Positions 6,971 through 14,871 of a stretch of 59,741 bases of DNA are shown in pieces. The stretch lies in the NCBI GenBank assembly GCA_047602905.1, contig JBLKOP010000006.1, positions 1-59,741 on the forward strand, written 5' to 3'. The stretch is from SKIA01 sp047602905 (lineage in GTDB: Archaea; Nanobdellota; Nanobdellia; Woesearchaeales; SKIA01). Under the pieces are notes generated by a model. The model made no database searches. It had not been told where the DNA came from and was given only the letters and a program-made list of their open reading frames with translations. The first letter of the stretch is position 1. Every line of letters begins with the position of its first letter. Position numbers and translations under genes: made by a program.

Positions 6971-8023
6971 ATGGATGTTAAAGAGCTCTTTATTAATTCT
7001 TGTAAGTCAGCTTTAACTGTTCAAAACAAGAATGGCTCTTTTCAACCAGGAACTAATGGCCCGTATAATCATGAAGACACGCTTGTAACTAACACAGCAA
7101 GGCAATCTATTTCTTTTTACAAAGCATATTCCATGACCGGAAATAAAAAGTTCTTTGTTGCCGGAAATAAATGCATGGATTCTTTGTTAACTAAAATGAA
7201 CTGTCCTTTCGGTTTCACGTACAAAATAAGAAATACAGGATTTGATAAATGTAATGGAGTCATTGGTCAAGCAATAGTTATACAAGCTCTTTCCTTTGCA
7301 TACAAGGTTTCTAATGAAACAAAATATTTAGAGGAAGCCTTAAGACTATTTAACCTTCTTCCATTTAATAAAGCAACTAACTTGTGGGAGAGAATAGAAA
7401 TAGATGGAACGAACCTAGGAGTAGATAATACGTTTAACCATCAGTTAGCTTTTGTGGCATATACAATTCCTTTAGCTCAAGAGAATAAAAAAGTTAGAAA
7501 TAAACTTAAGCTATTTCTAGATAACGTAGAGAATAATTTGGTACTAAGAAATAAAAAAGGACTAATAAGGCACTTTAGCAAACAAAAAATATTGGGCGAA
7601 ATAAAATACTTTTTACTGAATAAATATTTTAGACTTGCAGATAAACTAAGTAACTATGAATACAAGGAAAGAGGATACCATGCATATAATATGCTTTTAT
7701 TTGCTAAACTAAAGCAAGAATTTCCAGACCATAACTTTTGGGAATCTAACAAATATCAAAGAGCAAGGGAGTACTTTATATCAAAAGAATATGAACAAAT
7801 TAAGGAAACAAGCAACCCTTTTTTTGAAAAAGCAGACTTGTTTTTAGCCTACCATTATCACAAGGTAGAAAACAATCACAAAAAAACAAAGTTTTATTTA
7901 CAAAAATACTTGGAAGAACATTACGACTTTGAAAAAATGTCAATGAGTAAAAACTCTGCCGATCCGGACAGCTCTCAAGCTTTAGTTTATCTTCTTGCAG
8001 ATTTTTTGGATTTGGATTTATGA
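6971..8023 (+). CDS. aglQ: AglQ-like glycan-modifying protein
   Basis: A 350-residue, probably cytoplasmic alpha/alpha-barrel protein. It matches what I know of the haloarchaeal agl-cluster protein AglQ, which takes part in processing a glucuronate residue of the N-glycan. Signature parts are QNKNGSFQPGTNGPYNHEDT (residues ~18-37), FDKCNGVIGQAIVIQALSFA (~97-116) and NTFNHQLAFVAY (~157-168), the last two near-invariant in the family as I recall it. It follows the truncated GT4 gene and overlaps the next kinase gene as ATGA. With a C5-epimerase-like gene in the same cluster, a uronate-containing glycan is implied. The exact reaction is not settled. Confidence 0.7.
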   Translation: MDVKELFINSCKSALTVQNKNGSFQPGTNGPYNHEDTLVTNTARQSISFYKAYSMTGNKKFFVAGNKCMDSLLTKMNCPFGFTYKIRNTGFDKCNGVIGQAIVIQALSFAYKVSNETKYLEEALRLFNLLPFNKATNLWERIEIDGTNLGVDNTFNHQLAFVAYTIPLAQENKKVRNKLKLFLDNVENNLVLRNKKGLIRHFSKQKILGEIKYFLLNKYFRLADKLSNYEYKERGYHAYNMLLFAKLKQEFPDHNFWESNKYQRAREYFISKEYEQIKETSNPFFEKADLFLAYHYHKVENNHKKTKFYLQKYLEEHYDFEKMSMSKNSADPDSSQALVYLLADFLDLDL

Positions 8024-8685
8024 AAGACAAAGTTAAAATAATAGAACTTTTAGGAACGAGCAGTACTGGAAAAACAACTGTCAAAAACGAGCTGTCTAAA
8101 GAAAGCAACCTCGTTGATACTAATAAAATAACTCCTCAATTCAAGAGTCGTTTGCTCAAAACCTTTTATGGTGTTTTTTCATTAATAAAAATTTATTTTT
8201 TATCACCCGTTTGGGTTTTTAAAACTCATTGGTTTATCATAAAATATCTTTTCAAAAAACCTAAGCGTATGATTCATAGAATTGCAACAGTAACCTTGGT
8301 TTTAGATAGGCTTTTTAGCTGTAAAGAAGATAACAAATACTATGTTTTTTGCGAAGCTTATTTAAAATCTATTTGGAGTATTTACATCCTAAATAAACGT
8401 GCTAAACCTTTTGCAAAAAAGTTATTAGAAAAATACCATGAAACATTTGACGTGAACTACATCTATCTAAAAATACCGCCTAAAACAGCTCTAAAAAGAA
8501 TGAAGAAGAGAAGGAGAAAAACAGATTTATTTGTTCTTAATACAAAAAATCCTTTACCCCACATAGCTAAACGTATAAGTGACTATGAAGAATTTATTAA
8601 TCTATTAGATATAGATATAATGCTTAACATAAACTCAGATCAAAAACAACAGGAAGTTGTACAGGATATTCTGAAAAATGTATAA
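8020..8685 (+). CDS. P-loop kinase of the glycan cluster
   Basis: A 221-residue protein with an N-terminal Walker A motif (IELLGTSSTGKTTVKNEL, residues ~7-24). The C-terminal half has YIYLKIPPKTALKRMKKRRR, like the lid region of thymidylate-kinase-type P-loop proteins. The middle is hydrophobic and basic. The substrate cannot be read from the sequence; similar proteins in glycan clusters may phosphorylate sugars or polyprenol-linked intermediates (inference). Its ATG overlaps the stop of the AglQ-like gene. Codons are strongly A/T-ended, as throughout this AT-rich block. Confidence 0.6.
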   Translation: MKDKVKIIELLGTSSTGKTTVKNELSKESNLVDTNKITPQFKSRLLKTFYGVFSLIKIYFLSPVWVFKTHWFIIKYLFKKPKRMIHRIATVTLVLDRLFSCKEDNKYYVFCEAYLKSIWSIYILNKRAKPFAKKLLEKYHETFDVNYIYLKIPPKTALKRMKKRRRKTDLFVLNTKNPLPHIAKRISDYEEFINLLDIDIMLNINSDQKQQEVVQDILKNV

Positions 8686-8743
8686 CTTTATATGTTAAAT
8701 TGACATTAAGAATGTATTAGATGATGAGTGTTCTGAGATGTTA

Positions 8744-8808
8744 ATGAAAAAAGATATAACCCAATTCTTAAAGAGAAATAATAAAGAAGTGTTGGTCTTG
8801 AGATATCA
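8744..8808 (+). pseudogene. 5' fragment of the nucleotidyltransferase/kinase gene
   Basis: From the ATG at 8744 the frame reads KKDITQFLKRNNKEVLVLRY and H, ending at the inversion point. This resembles the first ~22 residues of nucleotidyltransferase-like domains (ELxxxNIxYVVLR), and the expected continuation (ELDLLID) is on the minus strand at 5832. The join would need about one extra base to restore the frame. A TATA-like ACTTTATATG lies near 8684. Confidence 0.5.
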
Positions 8809-9219
8809 CCAAACCTCTTTTACAGATAATGGAGATCTTATGAGTACTCCTAGTCCTCGTGCGTTGTTTAGTGCTGAGTATGAGCGATATTTTTTTGGGT
8901 AACCTGGTAGTTGTAGTAGGTTTTCATGCTTCCAGCCCCACATATTTTTTTCTTTTTTCATGTCTTGTATTAGTATCTGGGCTGTTTTTTGGAATTCTTT
9001 ACTGTTTTCGTCATTATAGTATGCTAAGGCTTTTGTCATGATAAACAAGGGCATGTAGTGTAGTTTTCCGTTTCGTAGTTTCAGGTATACTTTTCCTTCT
9101 TGTTCTGTTCTTGAGTAAAAGAATTTGCTTAGCAGCCAGTATTTAAAGCTTGATTTGTTTATTGCTGTTTGTTTGTTTCCTGAGTAGTCTAGTTCTGGTA
9201 TGATGTTTGGGTATTTCAT
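8806..9219 (-). pseudogene. N-terminal half of a D-glucuronyl C5-epimerase-like protein
   Basis: A 137-residue open frame from the ATG at 9219. The end reads GYPKKYRSYSALNNARGLG then VLIRS, the conserved YxSAxxxxxGxxVLxR motif that precedes the catalytic toroid in glucuronyl C5-epimerase-like proteins. It stops at a TGA inside the TGATAT sequence of the inversion point. The remainder is on the plus strand at 5836-6337. The ATG overlaps the stop of the upstream GT2 gene, so it was part of that operon. The half-protein lacks the C-terminal domain and is probably inactive. Confidence 0.65.
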
Positions 9220-10019
9220 GGCAGTTTTATATACATATTTTTTCCTAAGTATTTTCCTATTCGGTATTTTATTAGCAGGTAACTAAAACGTAAGAAGTTG
9301 TACATGTATACGCCGTTTGTTTTGTATTCTTGTTTATATTTGTTATACAACGTTTTTGTTCCGTTGATTTTTTTGTTGAAGTTAAAGCTTATTTGTCCTG
9401 TTGTTTCGTACTTGGTTGTTAGTACTTTTGGGATATAGTCAAAGGAGTACTTTTTTGCTAGTTGTATTGCTAGGTCGTATTCTTGGTTGCTTTCTAATCG
9501 TGTATCAAATCCGTTTATTTCTTTTGCTGCTTGTGTTCGTATAAGCATTGTTTCTGTTCCGTACACGCAGTAGCTGGTGAGTAGTTGTTTGTAGATGTTT
9601 CCTTTTTTTCGGTTTTTTTTTATTTCTTGTATGTCTGCTCGTTTGTATTCTACATCACAAGTCACTACACCTAATCTATCTATTTTGGTTGTGTTGAATT
9701 TTTTTAGTTGTAACTCAATTTTTTTTGGGTGTATTTCGTCATCGTCATCAAGAAAGTTTATGTATTCTCCTTTTGCTTGTGCTAGTCCGTTGTTTCTTGA
9801 TGTCGGCGCTCCGCTGTTGCGTTTGTTTTTTTTGTATTGTACTCGTTTGTCTTTGATTTGTTTTATCGCTTGTTCTGTGTTGTCTGTTGAGCAGTCATCT
9901 ATTACTATTATTTCTATGTTTTTGTGTGTTTGTTTGAGTGCTGATTGTATTGCTCTTGTTACGAGTTCTGCTCGGTTGTAGGTTGGTATGATGATGCTTA
10001 CAAGCGGTTGTTTAGCCAT
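9216..10019 (-). CDS. Family 2 glycosyltransferase
   Basis: A cytoplasmic GT2 (GT-A fold) enzyme that would add one sugar to the lipid-linked glycan. Motifs: VSIIIPTYNRAELVTRAIQS at the N-terminus, IIVIDDCSTDNT with the first Asp pair at about residues 40-45, SGAPTSRNNGLAQAKG and the metal-binding FLDDDDE at about residue 93. Length 267 is normal. It overlaps the flippase gene upstream by 22 bases and the C5-epimerase half downstream by four, so it belongs to the minus-strand operon beginning near 13330. Confidence 0.88.
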   Translation of the reverse strand: MAKQPLVSIIIPTYNRAELVTRAIQSALKQTHKNIEIIVIDDCSTDNTEQAIKQIKDKRVQYKKNKRNSGAPTSRNNGLAQAKGEYINFLDDDDEIHPKKIELQLKKFNTTKIDRLGVVTCDVEYKRADIQEIKKNRKKGNIYKQLLTSYCVYGTETMLIRTQAAKEINGFDTRLESNQEYDLAIQLAKKYSFDYIPKVLTTKYETTGQISFNFNKKINGTKTLYNKYKQEYKTNGVYMYNFLRFSYLLIKYRIGKYLGKNMYIKLP

Positions 10020-11536
10020 GTTATTGTTTTTGTTAGGGGGAGTTTTGTTTGTTGTTGTATTACTTCTAGTACGAGAAGATCTTGTTTTGTGTATCTTTTT
10101 AGTCCTATTAGTAGTGTTATTGTTAGTGTTGCGTATAGTGCTGCTGCCATAAGCACGTATACTATTGTCGGGATAGTAAATACTGTGTTAATCGTGCTCA
10201 CTAGTGCGTAGCTGGTAATCATCCCAAGAAAGATGAGTAAGACGTTTAGTATGTCTTCTTTTGTGTACCAGTTTGTTCGTATTTGTTTTTTGCTTAGGTA
10301 ATAAAGTGCTACTCGTACAAGCAGGAAGCTTGCTCCTGTGCTTATTGCTGCTCCTGTTATTCCTATTTGTTGTACTAGCCAGATGCTTGCTATGAGGTTT
10401 ATGCTTACTGCTGCTATGTCTGCGTATAGGAGCGCAGTTGTTTTTTCGTTCAGTAAGAGTATTTCTCCTGCGAAGTAAACGTATGCTGTTGCTATGAAGA
10501 AGATGCTCAGTATGCTTACTGCAGCTGCTCCTGGTGCGTATTCTGCTCCGAATAGTATCGTAAGTATTTCTTTGCTAAAAAACACGAATACTAGACCTAT
10601 GAAGCTTGCAAAAAGTATTGACCATGAGCGTATTCTGTAGTAGAGTTCTTTGAATTGTTTTTTTTCTTTTTCGTAGTATTCTGTTAGTACAGGAAGAAAG
10701 ATTGGTGAGAAGAGTTTAGGAACAAAAAATAAGTAAAAAGCTACGCTAAAAGCGATTGCGTATATTCCTAATTCTGTTTCTGTAAGAAAAAATGCTATTA
10801 CGAAGTTGTCCGTCCAGCTGAGTAAAAACCCCACTATTCCTGCTAGTAAGAGTGGCCCTGCGTATCGAAACCAACGGTTAACTTCGTATTTTGCTTGTTG
10901 AGTGGGAAGAGGTATTTTTTTTAGATAAAACATGTAGTACGCTACAGTTGCTGCGTACGAAATAAGCAGCACCCATGCAATGTAGTAAATGCTTACTTGA
11001 AGTATGTACAGTAGTATTACCCCGCCAAGTACTACTATTAACCGTATGATTTGGTTTCCTGATTTTGCTATTAAGCTTTTTTTGTATGCAAAAAACAATG
11101 ATTCGTTACTTTTTGTAAATGTGTATAAGGGTATTGCTAGTGCTCCTACTTGAAGCATTGAAGTAAATAGTTCTCTGAACCCAAAAAAATTTGTTATAAG
11201 AGGTGCTAATAAGAATATGAGTACTGCAACGATTAAGGATGCTATTGTTTGTATTCGAGTTACTGCTTGTCTAAGACCTCGTACATAGCCAAACTTTTTT
11301 TTGGTTACATAATACGGAATAAAACGCTGTAACGCGCTGTACAATCCCGTTCCTGCTATTACTATAGATATAGAGAGGATTGTTAGTAGCATCTCGTATA
11401 AGCCGTAGTCTGCTGATCCAAAGCTTCGTGCAATGATGAGTTTGTAAAAAAAAGTTAGTGCGTAGCCTATTGTTATTGCGATAAAGACTGCTGCTCCTCC
11501 GGTAACGAATTGTTTGAGTGCTTGTTCTTCTTTCAT
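9998..11536 (-). CDS. MOP-superfamily polysaccharide flippase (Wzx-like)
   Basis: A 512-residue membrane protein with about 12-14 hydrophobic helices, starting FVTGGAAVFIAITIGYALTF and with ARSFGSADYGLYEMLLTILS after the second helix, the classic start of Wzx/RfbX-type polysaccharide exporters. It should flip the lipid-linked oligosaccharide to the outer face, where AglB (14868-17705) can use it. It overlaps GT2 genes on both sides (22 bases downstream, 4 upstream). Confidence 0.88.
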   Translation of the reverse strand: MKEEQALKQFVTGGAAVFIAITIGYALTFFYKLIIARSFGSADYGLYEMLLTILSISIVIAGTGLYSALQRFIPYYVTKKKFGYVRGLRQAVTRIQTIASLIVAVLIFLLAPLITNFFGFRELFTSMLQVGALAIPLYTFTKSNESLFFAYKKSLIAKSGNQIIRLIVVLGGVILLYILQVSIYYIAWVLLISYAATVAYYMFYLKKIPLPTQQAKYEVNRWFRYAGPLLLAGIVGFLLSWTDNFVIAFFLTETELGIYAIAFSVAFYLFFVPKLFSPIFLPVLTEYYEKEKKQFKELYYRIRSWSILFASFIGLVFVFFSKEILTILFGAEYAPGAAAVSILSIFFIATAYVYFAGEILLLNEKTTALLYADIAAVSINLIASIWLVQQIGITGAAISTGASFLLVRVALYYLSKKQIRTNWYTKEDILNVLLIFLGMITSYALVSTINTVFTIPTIVYVLMAAALYATLTITLLIGLKRYTKQDLLVLEVIQQQTKLPLTKTITWLNNRL

Positions 11537-12342
11537 TGTTCTTGAATAGCTCGCTTTCTAAATTGGTTAAGAACAAACGTTTTAGGAAGAAGCAACAGTA
11601 CGTAGTGAAGCAAGTGATTAATGAGTGCTTTAGGTGAGAAATATTTTTTTGTAAACAAATATTTTCTTTGTATGCGCGCAGTGTTTCTTAGCGTTAGTCG
11701 TAAGTACTTATTTTTTCCTTGTTGGGTGTGTAAACGATATCGTATGAGTGGTTCTTGTAAGTTGTATCCTTTATGTTCTTGTATTGTTCTAAACCATAGC
11801 TCGTAGTCTTGAACTCTCGTGTATTCTTCGTCGTAGCGAGGGCGTATGCTTGCTCGTATCATAATTGCTGGTTGAGCAAAGCAGTTTCTTAGAATCATTT
11901 GTTCTTGTATTTCTTTGTTGGTTTCTGGATACACTCGTTTTCCTATGGTTTGTGAGCGTTCGTCAATTATTTCTAAGTTACTTCCTACGAGCGCGTATGA
12001 AGGATTTTTTTCTAGAAAACGAACTTGTTTTTCTAGTCTTTGTGGCATGCACACGTCGTCTGCGTCTAGTATTGCGTAGTATGCTGATTGTTTTGAGCAT
12101 TTACTAAACGCTTTGTTTCTTGTCTTAACCACATTCAAATTGTTCTTGTTCTTGAATGCTCGTATTCGTTTGTCTTTGCGAGCGTATTTTTGTATTATTT
12201 CCCAGGTGTTGTCTGTTGAGCAGTCGTCTATGATGATGAATTCAAAATCTTTATACGTTTGTTCTAGCACGCTTTCTATTGCTTCTGGTAAGTATTTTTG
12301 TGCGTTGTATGCTGGCATGCACACACTTATTGTTGGTTTCAT
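11533..12342 (-). CDS. Family 2 glycosyltransferase
   Basis: A 269-residue GT2 enzyme. ISVCMPAYNAQKYLPEAIES and FIIIDDCSTDNTWEIIQKYA form the nucleotide-binding part, and YAILDADDVCMPQRLEKQ carries the DxD-type metal site at about residue 94. The substrate is not deducible. It is coupled by ATGA overlaps to the flippase downstream and the DUF2304 gene upstream. Confidence 0.88.
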   Translation of the reverse strand: MKPTISVCMPAYNAQKYLPEAIESVLEQTYKDFEFIIIDDCSTDNTWEIIQKYARKDKRIRAFKNKNNLNVVKTRNKAFSKCSKQSAYYAILDADDVCMPQRLEKQVRFLEKNPSYALVGSNLEIIDERSQTIGKRVYPETNKEIQEQMILRNCFAQPAIMIRASIRPRYDEEYTRVQDYELWFRTIQEHKGYNLQEPLIRYRLHTQQGKNKYLRLTLRNTARIQRKYLFTKKYFSPKALINHLLHYVLLLLPKTFVLNQFRKRAIQEQ

Positions 12343-12668
12343 TTACTGTTTCTCTTTGCTATTTCTTCTACTAGTTGGCTTATTTCTTGTTGTGTTTTTT
12401 TGTTTTGTATGTAGTTTCTGAATACGAGTAAGAAGAGTAGTAGTATTGCGAAGTATACTACTACGAGGTTTGCTTGTGTTCCTATGAGTTGTTGGCTTAG
12501 TGTGTTTGCGTATCCGCTAAAGATCACTACTCCTGCTCCTAGTGTCCATAGCCCACTCCAGAAGAGTGTCCAACTTAGTGGCACTTTTTTTTGTTTGTAA
12601 AACGCATACGAGGTTGCTATCATGATTACTGCTAGTACTCCTACTATTATTGCGAGTACTCCTACCAT
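12339..12668 (-). CDS. DUF2304-family membrane protein
   Basis: A 109-residue protein with three hydrophobic helices (residues ~4-22, 33-50, 65-84) and a charged C-terminal tail (KKTQQEISQLVEEIAKRNSK). Size, topology and position directly behind a dolichol-phosphate-mannosyltransferase-like gene match DUF2304, whose members accompany such enzymes and may help place or flip the lipid-linked sugar. It overlaps both neighbours by a few bases. Confidence 0.75.
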   Translation of the reverse strand: MVGVLAIIVGVLAVIMIATSYAFYKQKKVPLSWTLFWSGLWTLGAGVVIFSGYANTLSQQLIGTQANLVVVYFAILLLFLLVFRNYIQNKKTQQEISQLVEEIAKRNSK

Positions 12669-13330
12669 CCTATCACCTTTTTTATGAGTAGTTTTACTCC
12701 TAGGATGATGCTTCGTATTGGTTTTTGTCCTTCTTCGTGGTAGTGTACTGTTACTGGCACTTCTGCATAACGCAATTTGTGTGTTGCTATTTCTTCTATT
12801 ATTTCACTCGCATGCTCCATTCTATCAAAGCTTATGCGTATCTTCTTTGCTGCTTTTCTATTCATTGCTCGAAAGCCGTTGTGTGTGTCTGTTAGCCATA
12901 GTCCGCTAAAGATTGCTGTTACGAGTATTCCTAGTTTCAAAACAATTTTTTTTGTTAGTCGGATGTTTTTTGCTTCTCCTAAGAATCTGCTTCCTAGTGT
13001 TATGTCTGCTTTGTTTTCTTGTATTGGCCGTATCATGTCCACTACTTCTTTTGCTTCGAATTGGTCGTCTGCGTCGTAGGTGACTATTATGCTGTATTCT
13101 TGTTGTAGTGCGTAGTTTATTCCTGTTCTTAGCGCTGCTCCTTGTCCTCTGTTTATGAGGTGTTGTAGGAGTGTTGCGTTGTTTTGTTTTGCTATTGTTG
13201 CTGTTTTGTCTTTGCTTGCGTCATCTACTACTATGATGTTTTTGTGTCCTTGTTTGCGAAGTTTTTGTATTGTTGTTTGCAGTCTTTCTTCTTCGTTGTA
13301 TGCTGCTATAACTATCGCCACTTCTCCCAT
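12662..13330 (-). CDS. Dolichol-phosphate-sugar synthase-like GT2
   Basis: A 222-residue GT2 protein that would transfer a sugar to polyprenyl phosphate at the inner face of the membrane. Motifs: VAIVIAAYNEEERLQTTIQK, NIIVVDDASKDKTATIA, LINRGQGAALRTGINYAL and VTYDADDQFEAKEVVDMI (DxD at about residue 88), then THNGFRAMNRKAA, all typical of DPM1/DPMS-like enzymes. It is the first gene of the minus-strand glycan operon. The region upstream (13331-13434) should hold its promoter. Confidence 0.88.
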   Translation of the reverse strand: MGEVAIVIAAYNEEERLQTTIQKLRKQGHKNIIVVDDASKDKTATIAKQNNATLLQHLINRGQGAALRTGINYALQQEYSIIVTYDADDQFEAKEVVDMIRPIQENKADITLGSRFLGEAKNIRLTKKIVLKLGILVTAIFSGLWLTDTHNGFRAMNRKAAKKIRISFDRMEHASEIIEEIATHKLRYAEVPVTVHYHEEGQKPIRSIILGVKLLIKKVIGW

Positions 13331-13434
13331 GCTTTCTTTGAAGGGCGAGTATTTTTTTAAGTGTGCTGTTTTTTGAGAAGGTATCCGATAACAAATGCAT
13401 GAGGTTCTTAAAGAAAGAAGTCTGTACGTTAGTT

Positions 13435-13571
13435 ATGACTGAAATGGTTACTATACCAAATAAAAAGAGTATGAACGATTAAAAGCACTGGATACTTCAG
13501 ATGAGCAGTTGGTTAAGAGTTTTAGACGATGAATTGACGATTTTAAGAACGCTCGTTTTGAGATTTTATAA
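13435..13571 (+). pseudogene. Decayed antitoxin of the KEYERLK type
   Basis: From the ATG at 13435 the frame reads MTEMVTIPNKK and then stops. A neighbouring frame continues KEYERLKALDTSDEQLVKSF, RR, stop, IDDFKNARFEIL. The composite matches the small archaeal antitoxins that read VxIPKKEYERLKxLEEVDxELVxxFxRxLxDIKxGR. One frameshift (about 13468) and one in-frame stop have destroyed it, and no RelE-type toxin gene follows. Its last bases overlap the end of the convergent HepT gene. Confidence 0.65.
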
Positions 13572-13895
13572 GATTTTTTTGATTTCTTTTTCTAGTTCGT
13601 CTAGTTTGTTTGTTATTATGTCCCAAAGTATTTCTGTGTCTATTTTCCAGTATTTGTGAACGACTAAGTTTCTGAACGCACGTACGTGTTTCCAAGGAAT
13701 AGCTGGATTTTTTGTGCGAGCAGATTCGGGTATTTGGTTGATTGCTTCTCCTATTATCTCAAAATTTCTTATGGTCGCATCCATTGTTTTTGTGTCGTTA
13801 ATAAATTCTTCATAGGAGTATTCTTGTGTGTACTCTCGTATTTTGGCTATTGCTTTGAGTATGTCTTGTACATACAAATCATATTTTCGCTTCAT
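13566..13895 (-). CDS. hepT: HEPN-domain toxin HepT (DUF86)
   Basis: A 109-residue HEPN protein expected to be an RNA-cleaving toxin held in check by the adjacent MntA nucleotidyltransferase. The catalytic RX4HXY motif is complete: R75-NLVV-H80-K-Y82 within VRAFRNLVVHKYWKID. The N-terminal helices (RKYDLYVQDILKAIAKIREY, FEIIGEAINQIPESAR) fit DUF86. It overlaps the 3' end of mntA by 17 bases, so the pair is co-transcribed from upstream of 14181. Confidence 0.88.
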   Translation of the reverse strand: MKRKYDLYVQDILKAIAKIREYTQEYSYEEFINDTKTMDATIRNFEIIGEAINQIPESARTKNPAIPWKHVRAFRNLVVHKYWKIDTEILWDIITNKLDELEKEIKKIL

Positions 13896-14181
13896 ATTGT
13901 TTTCCAGAAAGAATGTTTTCTCTGAGTTCTTCGCGTAACAAGTGCTTTTTTACGAGATCAACTTGTTCTCCGAATAGTTCTTCAAGAAGTTCTTGTAATT
14001 GTACATAATCATCAAAAAGTCCTCTTCCTTGTTTAAATTCTACAAGAAAGTCAATATCGCTTCCTGCGTGTTGGTTTTCTTTTGCATACGACCCAAATAA
14101 CGAGAGTTTGTTTACTCCTAGTGAACGTATCTTTTCTGCGTTCTTGTTGAGTTCTTTGATGATTTCTTCTCGAGTAAGCAT
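13879..14181 (-). CDS. mntA: MntA nucleotidyltransferase antitoxin
   Basis: A 100-residue minimal nucleotidyltransferase. In the characterised HepT/MntA system this protein neutralises the HEPN toxin by adenylylating the tyrosine of RX4HXY, and that tyrosine is present in the partner here. The active-site signature GS-x10-DxD is intact: G30 S31 then D42 and D44 in LSLFGSYAKENQHAGSDIDF. It is the first gene of the pair. Confidence 0.88.
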   Translation of the reverse strand: MLTREEIIKELNKNAEKIRSLGVNKLSLFGSYAKENQHAGSDIDFLVEFKQGRGLFDDYVQLQELLEELFGEQVDLVKKHLLREELRENILSGKQYEAKI

Positions 14182-14257
14182 AGTGTATGTGAGTTGTTTA
14201 TAGTTATAATATTTGTGTGTTTTATCTAGATACCATAGCGCGTTAACTCAGAAAATT

Positions 14258-14287
14258 AACTTTTTTTACTGTATATTGTAAAAATAT
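14258..14287. promoter_or_regulatory. Inverted repeat upstream of an HTH-nucleotidyltransferase gene
   Basis: AATTAACTTTTTTTAC followed by an 8-base spacer and GTAAAAA forms an inverted repeat (TTTTTAC/GTAAAAA) about 60 bases before the ATG at 14350. A closely similar element lies at 19317-19350, before the gene at 19423. It could be an operator for a shared regulator; AT-richness makes chance similarity possible. Confidence 0.35.
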
Positions 14288-14349
14288 TTCATTTTAGAAC
14301 AAAAAAACAAATAGTTATATTTATATTACAGTTGTTATTATTTTATAAC

Positions 14350-14871
14350 ATGTTTTCTTCAAAGTACCGAGTACTCGCTGTTTTCTTTACCGATCCATAC
14401 TCGCAAGGAGGTTTTGGGTTGCGAGAAATAAGCAGAGAAGCGTCTCTTGCTCCTGCTTCAACAAAACAGTATTTACAAGAACTACAACAAGAACAACTTG
14501 TTCGCGCAGTAACCAATAGGCGAGGACAACCAAAATATGTTGCTTCAGAAAACAAACAATTTCGTTTTCTTAAAAAGCAACACACTATACGAGTGCTTCA
14601 AGAAGCAATACCTACGCTAGTAGACAGCACTCTTCCTGATTGCATAATCTTGTTTGGTTCTGCTGCTCGTGGAGAAGATACAAGAGAAAGCGATGTTGAT
14701 TTGTACATACAAAGTAGGCAACAAGACATCAGTCTTTTTTCGTATGAGAAGCTACTAAAGCGAAAAATTTCTGTTTTGTTCAGTGATTCATTCAATAATC
14801 TTTCCCAAGAGCTCAAAAACAATCTTGTTAATGGAGTAGTTCTGTATGGATACTTAGAAGCATTCCCTTAG
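14350..14871 (+). CDS. Winged-helix plus nucleotidyltransferase protein
   Basis: A 173-residue protein. Residues ~1-65 are a winged helix (MFSSKYRVLAVFFTDPYSQG, FGLREISREASLAPASTKQY, then a wing NRRGQPKYVA). Residues ~95-170 are a minimal nucleotidyltransferase with IILFGSAARGEDTRESDVDL, GS-x10-DxD intact. It is a DNA-binding nucleotidyltransferase, probably autoregulatory. I use the ATG at 14350, which lies about 30 bases after AT-rich TATA-like sequence (14315-14325); the frame upstream begins only with TTG. It converges on aglB, overlapping its 3' end by four bases. Confidence 0.75.
   Translation: MFSSKYRVLAVFFTDPYSQGGFGLREISREASLAPASTKQYLQELQQEQLVRAVTNRRGQPKYVASENKQFRFLKKQHTIRVLQEAIPTLVDSTLPDCIILFGSAARGEDTRESDVDLYIQSRQQDISLFSYEKLLKRKISVLFSDSFNNLSQELKNNLVNGVVLYGYLEAFP

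Larger units (their letters stand above)
5836..8808. other. Inverted segment of about 3 kb in the glycan cluster
   Basis: Both ends carry TGATAT in opposite orientation (5836-5841; reverse complement at 8803-8808), and each end cuts a gene whose other half lies at the far end on the other strand. Turning the segment over joins a C5-epimerase-like gene (8806-9219 with 5836-6337) and a nucleotidyltransferase/kinase gene (8744-8808 with 4690-5832). It also makes every gene from 13330 down to 4690 point the same way. Both restored joins are off by one or two bases, so small losses occurred. Confidence 0.7.
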
